Shown piece after piece: positions 28,288 through 36,339 of a DNA stretch of 64,000 nt; the stretch's first letter is position 1, and every line of letters begins with the position of its first letter. The notes under the pieces were generated by a model. That model ran no database searches. It was given only the letters and a program-made list of their open reading frames with translations, and was not told the DNA's origin. The translations under genes were made by a program, and so were the position numbers. Source of the stretch: Corynebacterium sp. 122RC1 (lineage in GTDB: Bacteria > Actinomycetota > Actinomycetes > Mycobacteriales > Mycobacteriaceae); NCBI RefSeq assembly GCF_024580955.1, contig NZ_JANIKD010000005.1, positions 62,001-126,000 of the forward strand, given 5' to 3'.

Positions 28288-29058
28288 ATGAACCGCCTCA
28301 AGCCCTGGCTCCGGCCCAAAGTTGCCGGGCTGTATATCGCAGCAGCGCTCGCCGTTGCTGCGTGCTCGCCTGCTCAGGAGTCCACGCTGAGCGCCACGCA
28401 CGAGGACTTCGGCGCGCAAGCCCCTGAACTGTTCACCACGGCGGATTCCGCAGACTATGCATCTATCGTTGCGGCCCCTGACCCGCGCACGATCATTTCC
28501 ATCGTGGAAGACGACGGCCAAGTAGCCACCACCGAGGGCGCAACCGAACCGATCCCAGCCCTCTCACAGGCAAAACTCTTCCTCGGAGCTTGGGTGCTCT
28601 TCCATGTGGAAGGCAGCGAGGATCAAGTGCTGCAGATGCTGCGCTACTCAGATGATGCGATTGCCGACGAGCTCGACGCCACATATCCCGAGGCGATCCC
28701 TGCCGTGATCGAGCGTTACGGGCTGGGGGATACTTCCTATAACGGATACTGGGGCAATACGGTCACTACCACCAATGACCTGGCTCGATTCATCCACCTG
28801 GTGCAAGATGATGCCACCGGGCAGGCAATCTTGGAGGCGCTGAGTCAAGTGAGCCCCATCGCCGCCGACGGCTACCCCCAGGACTTCGGCACCGCCCAAC
28901 TGCCCGGCGTGCTGGGCACGAAGTTCGGTTGGTCTGACGACCTCAGCGCTCATTCCACCGCCTCTATCGCCGATGGCTATGTGATCGTCGCCTACACCTA
29001 CGGCACTCCCGAGGAGCTCACCGAGGACGTCCTGAGGTCCGTCGCGATCACTCAGTAG
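28288..29058 (+). CDS. Lipoprotein with beta-lactamase/serine-hydrolase-like motifs
   Basis: A 256-aa exported lipoprotein: signal helix about 11-25 and lipobox VAAC (Cys26). Three motifs of the penicillin-binding/beta-lactamase fold appear in order and at sensible spacing: S-Q-A-K (93-96, SxxK), SDD (121-123, place of SxN) and KFG (212-214, place of KTG). This suggests a serine hydrolase fold, perhaps a small class A beta-lactamase relative. Without alignment I cannot tell if it acts on beta-lactams or peptidoglycan. It lies just after the VIT transporter. Confidence 0.72.
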   Translation: MNRLKPWLRPKVAGLYIAAALAVAACSPAQESTLSATHEDFGAQAPELFTTADSADYASIVAAPDPRTIISIVEDDGQVATTEGATEPIPALSQAKLFLGAWVLFHVEGSEDQVLQMLRYSDDAIADELDATYPEAIPAVIERYGLGDTSYNGYWGNTVTTTNDLARFIHLVQDDATGQAILEALSQVSPIAADGYPQDFGTAQLPGVLGTKFGWSDDLSAHSTASIADGYVIVAYTYGTPEELTEDVLRSVAITQ

Positions 29059-29096
29059 AGTAGGGGTGCCACGTAGCACACAGGAAAGGCAACGCT

Positions 29097-29846
29097 TTGT
29101 ACCACAACCCTTACCTTCTCCAACCAGGACCGCAGCAACCCCAACCTTCTGCTGCACCTCCCCAGCTGCCTTGGGGGAAGGTGACGCTGTGGGCGTCGTT
29201 AAGCTTCGCGGCGATTGCCGCGGTGACCGTGGGCGTTGTGGTTCTGACCAGGCTCGCGTTTGGTGACGTGGGCGATCCGCTGACCGTGGTCGCGCTGGTG
29301 CTCTTTGCGATGCCCACGCTGATGCTCGGGGCGATGCTGGTGATTCTGCGCGTGTTTGAGCTGCGGCTTTCTGATGTCGGCTATCACAAACCCACAGCCC
29401 GCCTGCTGCACCTGCTGTGGCAGTACCCGCTCATCCTGGCGTGCATGGTGGCGGTGCAGGGCGTGGTGACCTCACTGGCCAGCGACGACGCCACCACCTC
29501 CAACACCGAAACCATCGCCGAACTGGCTGTTGTCCATCCCGCCTTGCTGCTGCTCGCCTTCGTGGGCATTGCGATAGCCACGCCGCTGTTTGAGGAAATC
29601 TGGATCCGCGGCATGCTCATGAACTGGCTGAAACTTCGCTGGGGCACCACCGCGGCGGTCTTCGTGAGCGCCCTCGTATTCGCCGTGCTGCACGGCATGA
29701 TTTGGCTGGTCCCAGGCCTGTTCGTGGCCGGCGTAGGCTACGGCCTGCTGCGCGTGTTCCACCGTAACCTCTGGGCCAGCACCATCGCGCACGCCATTCA
29801 AAACACCATCGCCTTCACCGCCGCCATCACGCTGCTGAGCGTCTAG
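29097..29846 (+). CDS. CPBP-family intramembrane metalloprotease
   Basis: A 249-aa membrane protein with about six hydrophobic segments after a Pro/Gln-rich N-terminal 25 residues. It carries the CPBP (Abi/Rce1) motifs: FEEIWIRGML (EExxxR) near 163 and FAVLHGMIW (FxxxH) near 198; these residues bind the metal of the intramembrane protease. The start is TTG 29097, with GGAAAGG 7 nt upstream. Its stop is immediately before the convergent DUF1206 gene. The substrate is unknown; a bacteriocin-immunity role is seen in some relatives only. Confidence 0.88.
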   Translation: MYHNPYLLQPGPQQPQPSAAPPQLPWGKVTLWASLSFAAIAAVTVGVVVLTRLAFGDVGDPLTVVALVLFAMPTLMLGAMLVILRVFELRLSDVGYHKPTARLLHLLWQYPLILACMVAVQGVVTSLASDDATTSNTETIAELAVVHPALLLLAFVGIAIATPLFEEIWIRGMLMNWLKLRWGTTAAVFVSALVFAVLHGMIWLVPGLFVAGVGYGLLRVFHRNLWASTIAHAIQNTIAFTAAITLLSV

Positions 29847-30716
29847 TTACATCTGCACGTAGCGCGCCCGCGCAATCGAATACAGGCCGTAAAGCGCTAG
29901 GCCGGCACCAACGGCACACAACACGACGCTGCCAAGGCGCTGCTCACCCAACGTCCGCAGCGCGACATCAAGACCGCCCGCCTGCTCAGGATCTGACTGC
30001 AACCCGGCGATCACCACCAGCACCCCCGCAATCGCGAAGGCGATGCCCCTGGCAACATACCCCGCGACTCCCGCAACTGTGATCGCCGCACCCACATGGC
30101 CACTACTCGACCCATGCTCCAAATCCTTCACGAAACCCCGCGTGGCGCCCTTCCACACGTTGTACACACCGACCCCGAGCACCACCAGCCCTGCCAACAC
30201 CACCACCGCAGCGCCCCAACTATAAGAGAGCAGGGTGGCCGTGGTGCTCGTGGCCGTCTCCTCATCGGAGGCACCGCCGCCCGACGCAAACTTCCCCGTT
30301 GTCAGCGCCAACGAAAGGAACACCACCGCGAGTGCCGCACCCTTGGCCCTCTGTGATGCCTTCGCGCCTACGAACACCTCCGTCAGCCGCCACAACGCCA
30401 ACGCAACCAACGCAACAACCGCCACCCACAGCAGCGCCCGACCGCCCGGTGCCTGCGCGATCATCGCCAACGCACCGGTGTTGGAGGCCTCATGGGCTGA
30501 GCTGGTTGGGGCTGTTGAAGTAGGAGCTGCGATTCGAAAGGCAATCCAGCCGATCACAATATGCAGCATGCCCATCACCACGAACCCCACGCGCGCCATC
30601 GCTTGGAGTGCGGGATGCTTGTTTGCTTTCTGTGCTGCCTGACCGGCCGCCTGCGACGCCGTGCTCGCGAGGTCCTTGGCCCGCCTGCCGCCTTCCTTCG
30701 GATTCATGCCCACCAT
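29847..30716 (-). CDS. DUF1206 membrane protein
   Basis: A 289-aa membrane protein made of three similar two-helix units, which is the DUF1206 layout: ARVGFVVMGMLHIVIGWIAF, GRALLWVAVVALVALALWRL, and further pairs, each followed by a GVYNVWKG-like or LYGLYSIARARY motif. The N-terminal 35 residues are Ala/Lys/Gln-rich and cytosolic. Function unknown. The start may be 30716 or the in-frame ATG at 30707. Confidence 0.85.
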   Translation of the reverse strand: MVGMNPKEGGRRAKDLASTASQAAGQAAQKANKHPALQAMARVGFVVMGMLHIVIGWIAFRIAAPTSTAPTSSAHEASNTGALAMIAQAPGGRALLWVAVVALVALALWRLTEVFVGAKASQRAKGAALAVVFLSLALTTGKFASGGGASDEETATSTTATLLSYSWGAAVVVLAGLVVLGVGVYNVWKGATRGFVKDLEHGSSSGHVGAAITVAGVAGYVARGIAFAIAGVLVVIAGLQSDPEQAGGLDVALRTLGEQRLGSVVLCAVGAGLALYGLYSIARARYVQM

Positions 30717-30752
30717 CGTAGTTGGGCGGGGTGCTTGGCTGGGGACGAAGCA

Positions 30753-30823
30753 GGGTTGGTTTTCAGGACACCTTCGGTGGCTTGGTGCAACGGTTTGGGC
30801 AAAGGTGTCCTGGTTTCCGTCGC
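30753..30823 (+). repeat. Dispersed copy of the AGGACACCTT repeat
   Basis: GGTTGGTTTTCAGGACACC starts a single copy of the element seen in tandem at 16781-17060. The inverted arms AGGACACCTT (30765-30774) and AAGGTGTCCT (30802-30811) and the flank GGTTTCCGTCGC are kept, while the loop sequence between them is different. Confidence 0.88.
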
Positions 30824-30851
30824 AATGGTGTCGGCCGCTTCAGGATGCAGA

Positions 30852-30911
30852 CAAAGCAAAACCCCCTGGACAGCCGCTACATGTGAGAAGCAGACGGGCG
30901 TCCAGGGGGAA
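30852..30911 (-). terminator. Rho-independent terminator of glnA1
   Basis: On the minus strand CCCCCTGGAC and GTCCAGGGGG form a 10-bp stem with a 28-nt loop, followed by TTTTGCTTTG. It lies about 50 bp after the glnA1 stop. Confidence 0.85.
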
Positions 30912-30960
30912 ACCAGCCCGAGCCAGCCATAGCCGGCTACCAGGGTCAGTGCCCTAGGGT

Positions 30961-32397
30961 TTAGCAGTCGAAGTAGAGCTCGAACTCCTGTGGGGTTGGG
31001 CGCAGGCGCACTGGGGTGATTTCGTTGTCGTACTTGAGCTTGATGTAGGTATCAATCAAGTCTTCGGTGAACACGTCGTTGTCGGTGAGGAACTCGTGAT
31101 CCTCCTCCAGTGCCTTGAGGGACTCAACCAGGGAGGTTGGTGCCTGTGGGATGGAGGCTGCTTCCTCTGGGGGCAGCTCGTAGAGGTCCTTGTCCACTGG
31201 TGCGTGTGGCTCGATGCGGTTCTTGATGCCGTCGAGGCCGGCGAGCATCATGGCAGCGAAGCCGAAGTAGGGGTTGCCCGATGGGTCTGGTGCGCGGAAC
31301 TCGATGCGCTTTGCCTTTGGGTTGGAGCCGGTGATTGGGATACGCACGGCTGCGGAGCGGTTGCGCTGCGAGTACACCAGGTTAATTGGGGCCTCGAAGC
31401 CTGGGACCAGACGGTGGTAGGAGTTCAGGGTTGGGTTGGTGAACGCCAACACAGCGCCTGCGTGGTGGAGGATACCGCCGATGTAGTAGCGGGCGATGTC
31501 GGAAAGGCCTGCGTAGCCAGCCTCATCGTGGAACAGTGGCACGCCGTCCTTCCAGAGGGACTGGTGTGCGTGCATACCGGAGCCATTGTCGCCAGCCAGT
31601 GGCTTTGGCATGAAGGTGGCAACCTGGCCGTTCTGGAATGCGGTGTTCTTGATGATGTACTTGAAGGTCTGCAGGTCGTCGGCTGCGTGGAGCAGGGTGT
31701 TGAACTTGTAGTTGATCTCCTGCTGGCCGCCGGTGCCCACCTCGTGGTGGAAGCGCTCGATCTCGAAGCCTGCGTTGAGCAGGTTGCGGGTCATCTCGTC
31801 GCGGATTTCCAGGGTCTGGTCGTATGGTGGCACTGGGAAGTAGCCGCCCTTGATGCGGGTCTTCGCGCCCAGATTCGGGGTACCGTCGATGTTGAATTCC
31901 TTGCCGCGGTTCCACCAGCCCTCGTTGGAGTCCACCTCGTAGAAGCCGGCGTTCATCTCGGTGGAGTAGCGGACCTTGTCAAAGAGGTAGAACTCGGCTT
32001 CGGGGCCGAAGAAGCAGGTGTCGGCGATGCCGGTTGCGCTGAGGTACTGCTCGGCCTTGCGGGCAACGTTGCGTGGGTCGCGGGAGAAAGGCTCGCGGGT
32101 GAAGGGGTCGTGGACAAAGAACTTGATGTTGAGGGTCTTTGCTTTGCGGAATGGGTCAACAACCGCGGTGGCGAGGTCTGGCAGGAGGTTCATGTCAGAC
32201 TCGTCGATGGTGGTGAAGCCGCGGACGGAGGAGCCGTCGAATGCGAGGCCTTCCTCGATGGCGTCTTCGTCGAGCATGTGTGCAGGGATGGAGAAGTGCT
32301 GCTCAATGCCTGGGACGTCGGTGAAGCGGACGTCGACGAACTCTACATTCTCATCCTTGATGTACTTGATGACATCTTCAGCGGTCTTGAATGCCAC
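30961..32397 (-). CDS. glnA: Glutamine synthetase type I (main, adenylylatable)
   Basis: The 478-aa main glutamine synthetase. Motifs include [35 protein letters not shown] and NRSAAVRIP. The adenylylation loop [10 protein letters not shown] is complete, with Tyr406 as the expected GlnE target. The start has TTTAGGAG before the ATG. It is divergent from the RDD gene, as I recall for mycobacterial glnA1. A good promoter and an AmtR-like box are visible upstream. Confidence 0.97.
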   Translation of the reverse strand: MAFKTAEDVIKYIKDENVEFVDVRFTDVPGIEQHFSIPAHMLDEDAIEEGLAFDGSSVRGFTTIDESDMNLLPDLATAVVDPFRKAKTLNIKFFVHDPFTREPFSRDPRNVARKAEQYLSATGIADTCFFGPEAEFYLFDKVRYSTEMNAGFYEVDSNEGWWNRGKEFNIDGTPNLGAKTRIKGGYFPVPPYDQTLEIRDEMTRNLLNAGFEIERFHHEVGTGGQQEINYKFNTLLHAADDLQTFKYIIKNTAFQNGQVATFMPKPLAGDNGSGMHAHQSLWKDGVPLFHDEAGYAGLSDIARYYIGGILHHAGAVLAFTNPTLNSYHRLVPGFEAPINLVYSQRNRSAAVRIPITGSNPKAKRIEFRAPDPSGNPYFGFAAMMLAGLDGIKNRIEPHAPVDKDLYELPPEEAASIPQAPTSLVESLKALEEDHEFLTDNDVFTEDLIDTYIKLKYDNEITPVRLRPTPQEFELYFDC

Positions 32398-32486
32398 GAT
32401 TGTCTCCTAAAAGTAAAAAGCATTGGCCGCGCCGCTTTGGGGCTGGCCAACTTGATGGTTGCCACGATTCCCACGTGAGTGATTGC

Positions 32487-32516
32487 ATTGTAACTCATTT
32501 TCTATCGAGCTATCAA
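32487..32516 (-). promoter_or_regulatory. glnA1 promoter with overlapping AmtR-like box
   Basis: On the minus strand TTGATA (-35, 32511-32516), an 18-bp spacer and TACAAT (-10, 32487-32492) make a good sigma-70 promoter about 90 bp before the ATG. The TGATAGCTCGATAGAAA stretch across the -35 and spacer resembles the AmtR pattern (ATAG half intact, other half TGAT for CTAT). A bound repressor there would block RNA polymerase. Confidence 0.55.
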
Positions 32517-32603
32517 AAAAATCACCGAGCCTCCCGAAACTCCCAGTTCAACCCCCGTAAACCTGTGGGCCTTGGGTGCGTCGAAAAGCCTTGGGAAGTT
32601 GGG

Positions 32604-32617
32604 TAAAGTGAGAACCC
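32604..32617 (+). promoter_or_regulatory. Putative leaderless promoter of the RDD gene
   Basis: TAAAGT (32604-32609) is followed by 8 nt and ATG 32618. No Shine-Dalgarno is seen. Confidence 0.35.
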
Positions 32618-33091
32618 ATGAGCAAACCTAAACGCAGTTGGCTTGACGGCCCGCAGATCCCCGCACAGTTCGACCAAGGCCAGCCTTCACGTTGGCCGGG
32701 TGAGGCGCTGGGGCTGCCGAAGGAGGGTCCGGGTTCGCTGGCGTCGGTGATGCGTCGTGCGTGCGGCGTGGCCATCGACTGGGTCATCTGCCTGGGCTTT
32801 GCCTACCTCATCCACGCGTTCACGGGGGCGCTCGGCGGGGTGTCCACCATCGTGTACATGCTGTTCATTATCCTGGGCATCGTGAGCGTCACACTGTTCG
32901 CACGCACACCCGGCCAGGCTTTGCTGGGGATGGGGGTGGCGCGTATCGACGTGCCCAGCGCCCGCGTTGGGTTCTGGCGGGCGTGTGCGCGCACCGTGGG
33001 TACGGCGCTGATTTTCCCTGCAGTACTGGTTGATGCCGATGGCCGCGGAATTCATGACCGGGCCACCGGCACCTCTACTGTTCGTGGCTAA
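32618..33091 (+). CDS. RDD-family membrane protein
   Basis: A 157-aa protein with a 45-residue polar, Pro-rich N-terminus and the RDD domain: an Arg/Asp pair in MRRACGVAIDWVICLGF (TM1), a second membrane helix (STIVYMLFIILGIVSVTLF), TPGQALLGMGVARID, and a third segment with WRACARTVGTALIFP. RDD proteins may be transporters; role not established. It is divergent from glnA1 and convergent with DUF4191. Confidence 0.88.
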   Translation: MSKPKRSWLDGPQIPAQFDQGQPSRWPGEALGLPKEGPGSLASVMRRACGVAIDWVICLGFAYLIHAFTGALGGVSTIVYMLFIILGIVSVTLFARTPGQALLGMGVARIDVPSARVGFWRACARTVGTALIFPAVLVDADGRGIHDRATGTSTVRG

Positions 33092-33106
33092 TGAGCCTCG
33101 TGGAGT

Positions 33107-33892
33107 CTAGCCCCGCTTATTGCGCTCGTTGACGCGGCGGGCGCGGCGATTCATGCCGGAGACCCTGGCGCCCTTTGGAATTGGACCCTTGGGCAGTGCG
33201 GCACCGGCGCCGGCACCGGGGAGGTTGTCCATCGCTTCGATGCGTGCGGCGATGGTGTAGACCTCATCTTTCTTGTAGTTGCGAGGCATCTTCATGAGCG
33301 TGGATTGCAGCTTTTTCAGAGGAACGTCGCCTTCCTCGGTGCCCACGTGGATGACCTCAACGGGGACACCTGGTGCGAGCTTCTTCAGGCGGTTGCGCTG
33401 CTTCGCGATGAGTGGCTTGAGGTGGTTCTTGTCGCCTTCGCCAACCAGGATCACGCCGGGCACGCCCACCACGCGGTGGAGCACGTCCATCTGTGGGGTC
33501 ATGTCCAGGCCGGTCTTGGTGCGCCAGGCAACGCCGAAGCCGGAGCGCAGGTTATCCAGCGCCCAGCCCGCGGCACCCACTTGGCCTTCGGCTTGGCTAT
33601 AGACGGCATTTTGCATGCGGCGGGAGAACACCCACATTGCGATGGTGGCACCCAGCACGGCGCCGAGGATCAGCATGAACCAGCGGCCACCCCAGAAGGT
33701 GCCGATGCCGAAGAACACCAACGCCGTACCTAAAACGCAGGCCAGCATGATGGGGACCAGCGCTTTGTCCTGCTTGCGCTGAATCTGGAACGCCTGCCAC
33801 ACCTGCGACCAAGTATTGCGGCGGCTGGCACGCTTCTGTGCGCGCTCCTCTTTCTTTGCGGCTTTTTCAGCCTGTTTCTTCGCATCTGCCAT
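33107..33892 (-). CDS. DUF4191 membrane protein
   Basis: A 261-aa protein with a Lys/Ala/Glu/Arg-rich N-terminal 35 residues, two adjacent membrane segments (ALVPIMLACVLGTALVFFGI and FMLILGAVLGATIAMWVFS, about 38-85) and a soluble C-terminal domain with GVAWRTKTGLDMTPQMDVLHRVVGVPGVILVGEG. It ends in the basic tail NRRARRVNERNKRG. It fits the actinobacterial DUF4191 family found next to lipA. The start at 33892 is chosen over 33922. Function unknown. Confidence 0.85.
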   Translation of the reverse strand: MADAKKQAEKAAKKEERAQKRASRRNTWSQVWQAFQIQRKQDKALVPIMLACVLGTALVFFGIGTFWGGRWFMLILGAVLGATIAMWVFSRRMQNAVYSQAEGQVGAAGWALDNLRSGFGVAWRTKTGLDMTPQMDVLHRVVGVPGVILVGEGDKNHLKPLIAKQRNRLKKLAPGVPVEVIHVGTEEGDVPLKKLQSTLMKMPRNYKKDEVYTIAARIEAMDNLPGAGAGAALPKGPIPKGARVSGMNRRARRVNERNKRG

Positions 33893-33937
33893 GGCTACAA
33901 CCTTAGCCTTTTGCTCACGCACTCACGCAATTGCCAC

Positions 33938-34996
33938 TTATCCGCGCCCGGCGGTGGAGGCAACCACTGGGGTCTCCTCGGAGGGGCCGTACTTTTCCAG
34001 CAGGGTGGACGCCTCTTGGGCGGTGCTTCCCTGGGATGTTTGGGCGAGGTGCTTGAGGTGCTCCGGCAGTTGCTCGCCGCGCGCCTCGAGTGCCTCCGCG
34101 TAAAGCTTGCCTGCGCGGTAGGAGGAGCGCACCAATGGGCCGGACATCACGGCGCCGAAGCCGAGTTCGTAGGCGTAGTCTCGGTGCTCGATGAACTCTT
34201 CTGGCTTCACCCAACGTTCGATGGGGTGGAACAGGGGGCCGGGGCGCAGATATTGGGTGATGGTGATGATGTCGCACCCTGCGGAGCGCAAGTCGCGCAG
34301 TGCGGACTGCACCTCCTCAACCGTTTCACCCATGCCCAGGATGAGGTTGGATTTGGTAACCAGACCGAAGTCACGGGCCTGCCGGATCACGTCCAGGGAG
34401 CGCTCGTAGCGGAACGCCGGGCGGATTCGCTTGAAGATCCTCGGCACGGTTTCCAGGTTGTGCGCAAACACTTCTGGGCGGGCCTCGAACACCTCTTGGA
34501 GAAGGTCGGGCTTTCCGGAGAAGTCCGGGGTGAGGTTTTCCACGCCCGTGTGTGGGTTGAGCTCGTGGATTTTACGGACCACCTCGGCGTAGAGCCAGGC
34601 GCCCTCGTCTTCCAAGTCGTCGCGAGTCACACCGGTGATGGTGGAGTAGTTCAGTTGCATTTCACGAACCGACTCAGCAACCCTGCGTGGTTCGTCGGTA
34701 TCCAATGGTTCCGGCTTAGCGGTGTTGATTTGGCAGAAGTCGCAGCGCCTGGAGCAGTTTGCACCGCCAATGAGGAAGGTTGCTTCCCTCGATTCCCAAC
34801 ACTCGTGGATGTTGGGGCAGCCAGCTTCTTGGCACACGGTGTGCAGGCTGGCACCAGAGACTTTCTTCTTCATGTCCTGGTATTCGGGGCCCGTTTTCAC
34901 GGAGGTGCGAATCCAGCGAGGCTTACTCTCGATTGGGGTTTCGGAGTTGCGCGCTTCCACGCGCAAGAGCTTGCGTCCTTCAGGTCCTTGAGTCAC
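33938..34996 (-). CDS. lipA: Lipoyl synthase
   Basis: A 352-aa radical SAM enzyme that inserts two sulfurs into protein-bound octanoyl groups. The auxiliary cluster motif [12 protein letters not shown] and the radical SAM motif CSRRCDFC are both complete. GTG 34996 is chosen: AGGTAGGG lies 8 nt before it and the protein then begins [16 protein letters not shown] as in homologues. The longer frame to 35182 is upstream sequence overlapping lipB. It lies 31 bp after lipB. Confidence 0.96.
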   Translation of the reverse strand: MTQGPEGRKLLRVEARNSETPIESKPRWIRTSVKTGPEYQDMKKKVSGASLHTVCQEAGCPNIHECWESREATFLIGGANCSRRCDFCQINTAKPEPLDTDEPRRVAESVREMQLNYSTITGVTRDDLEDEGAWLYAEVVRKIHELNPHTGVENLTPDFSGKPDLLQEVFEARPEVFAHNLETVPRIFKRIRPAFRYERSLDVIRQARDFGLVTKSNLILGMGETVEEVQSALRDLRSAGCDIITITQYLRPGPLFHPIERWVKPEEFIEHRDYAYELGFGAVMSGPLVRSSYRAGKLYAEALEARGEQLPEHLKHLAQTSQGSTAQEASTLLEKYGPSEETPVVASTAGRG

Positions 34997-35027
34997 GGTA
35001 TGCACCCTACCTATTGTTTCTGGCTTT

Positions 35028-35801
35028 CTAAACACCCTGCTTTTTGCGCAGGCCTTTTGTGGGGTCGGGGGCGGAGTCAAAGCTGTGGTCCGCCACCTGG
35101 AGTTCACCGGAAAGGGTGCGCAAGAGTGTGTTGACCACTGGGGCGGACATCTCTTCCACGGTGACTTCACGCCCAAGCTCATCGCTCAGCGTGGTCACTC
35201 CTGCGTCCGTGATGCCGCAGGGGATGATGTGCTGGTAGAACTCGAGCGTATTGTTACAGTTCAACGCCAAGCCGTGCATTGTAATTCCCCGGGTAATTCG
35301 GATGCCCAGAGCTGCGACTTTGCGGTGCGGCGCCCCGTGTTTGCCGGGCACCCACACGCCTGAGCGGCCGTCCACGCGCCCTGCGTCAGGGATGCCGGCC
35401 TGCCGGACCACGTGGATGAGGGCTTCCTCGATCCGCCGGACGTAGTCCACAACGTCGATCGGTTGCGCGAGTTTGATGATGGGGTACACCACGAGCTGCC
35501 CGGGCCCGTGCCAGGTAATCCTGCCGCCACGGTCAACGGTGATCACTTCGAGGCCGTTGGTGGGCATGTCCTCGGGCTGGGTGCGTTTGCCCGCGGTGTA
35601 GATACTGGGGTGATGGAGGACCAGGATTTGGTCCCCGATTTCCCCCGCCGCCCGCTTGGCTGCCAAGTCCGCTTGCAGGTCCCATGCCTCCTGGTATCCC
35701 ACCTCGCCGAGGTTGTGGATTTCAGGAGGCGCGGTCTGTTCCCGGATGGAGAGTTCCTTGGGGAAGAAGGGGTCGCGTGGAGCTGTCATATCAACCAACA
35801 T
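35028..35801 (-). CDS. lipB: Octanoyltransferase (LipB)
   Basis: A 257-aa protein that moves octanoate from acyl carrier protein to lipoyl domains. The core [18 protein letters not shown] is present, and the catalytic Cys and Lys appear as [14 protein letters not shown] and KVAALGIRI. The start is uncertain among 35801, 35798 and 35789; AGGAG lies at the first of these. It is placed between gcvH and lipA on one strand. Confidence 0.94.
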   Translation of the reverse strand: MLVDMTAPRDPFFPKELSIREQTAPPEIHNLGEVGYQEAWDLQADLAAKRAAGEIGDQILVLHHPSIYTAGKRTQPEDMPTNGLEVITVDRGGRITWHGPGQLVVYPIIKLAQPIDVVDYVRRIEEALIHVVRQAGIPDAGRVDGRSGVWVPGKHGAPHRKVAALGIRITRGITMHGLALNCNNTLEFYQHIIPCGITDAGVTTLSDELGREVTVEEMSAPVVNTLLRTLSGELQVADHSFDSAPDPTKGLRKKQGV

Positions 35802-35843
35802 ACTCCTGCTACTTGTTTCCGCCGCGCGGGCTGTGAGACGAGG

Positions 35844-36230
35844 CTAGACGCCGTTTGCCTCTGCGTACTCTTCGGCGGTCATGAGCTCGCCTACGGACTC
35901 CACGGAGACTTCGAACAGCCAGCCCTCGCCGAATGGGTCGTTGTTGATCACGGCGTAGTCGTCGTGCACTGCCTCGTTGACGGCGGTGACGGTGCCGGTG
36001 ACGGGGGAGTAGAGGTCGGAAACGCTCTTGGTGGATTCCACTTCGCCGCAGGTTTCCCCGGCTTCTACGGTGTCACCAACGGCGGGTAGTTCTGCGAAGA
36101 CTACCTCGCCCAGGCGGTCGGCGGCCACGGAGGTGATGCCTACCTTGACGGTGCTACCGGCTGCTTCTTCGGCGGTTGCGTTGATCCACTCGTGGTCTTC
36201 GGAGTAGGCAAAGTTCTCAGGAAGGGACAT
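35844..36230 (-). CDS. gcvH: Glycine cleavage system H protein
   Basis: A 128-aa shuttle protein that carries the aminomethyl group on its lipoyl arm. The lipoylated Lys68 lies in VESTKSVSDLYSP. The length and fold pattern are typical. A GAAAGGTAGC ribosome site precedes the ATG. It follows gcvT after a gap with a strong hairpin and precedes lipB. Confidence 0.96.
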   Translation of the reverse strand: MSLPENFAYSEDHEWINATAEEAAGSTVKVGITSVAADRLGEVVFAELPAVGDTVEAGETCGEVESTKSVSDLYSPVTGTVTAVNEAVHDDYAVINNDPFGEGWLFEVSVESVGELMTAEEYAEANGV

Positions 36231-36270
36231 GCGACGTGCTACCTTTCATCAATTTTCTTCAAATCTTGTT

Positions 36271-36308
36271 CCGTTGCGCCACGAGGCTGGAACCTTTTGG
36301 CGCAACGG
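36271..36308 (-). promoter_or_regulatory. Hairpin in the gcvT-gcvH gap
   Basis: CCGTTGCGCCA (36271-36281) and its exact reverse complement TGGCGCAACGG (36298-36308) form an 11-bp stem with a 16-nt loop between gcvT and gcvH. It is not followed by a T-run on the minus strand, so it is not a standard terminator; it may shape mRNA stability or partial termination. Confidence 0.7.
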
Positions 36309-36339
36309 GTTGGTGCTGCAAGCAATGATAACGCTTGTG

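Noticed and set aside
34997..35182. N-terminal extension of lipA
   Set aside because: It overlaps lipB in another frame; GTG 34996 has a ribosome site and the homologue-like N-terminus.
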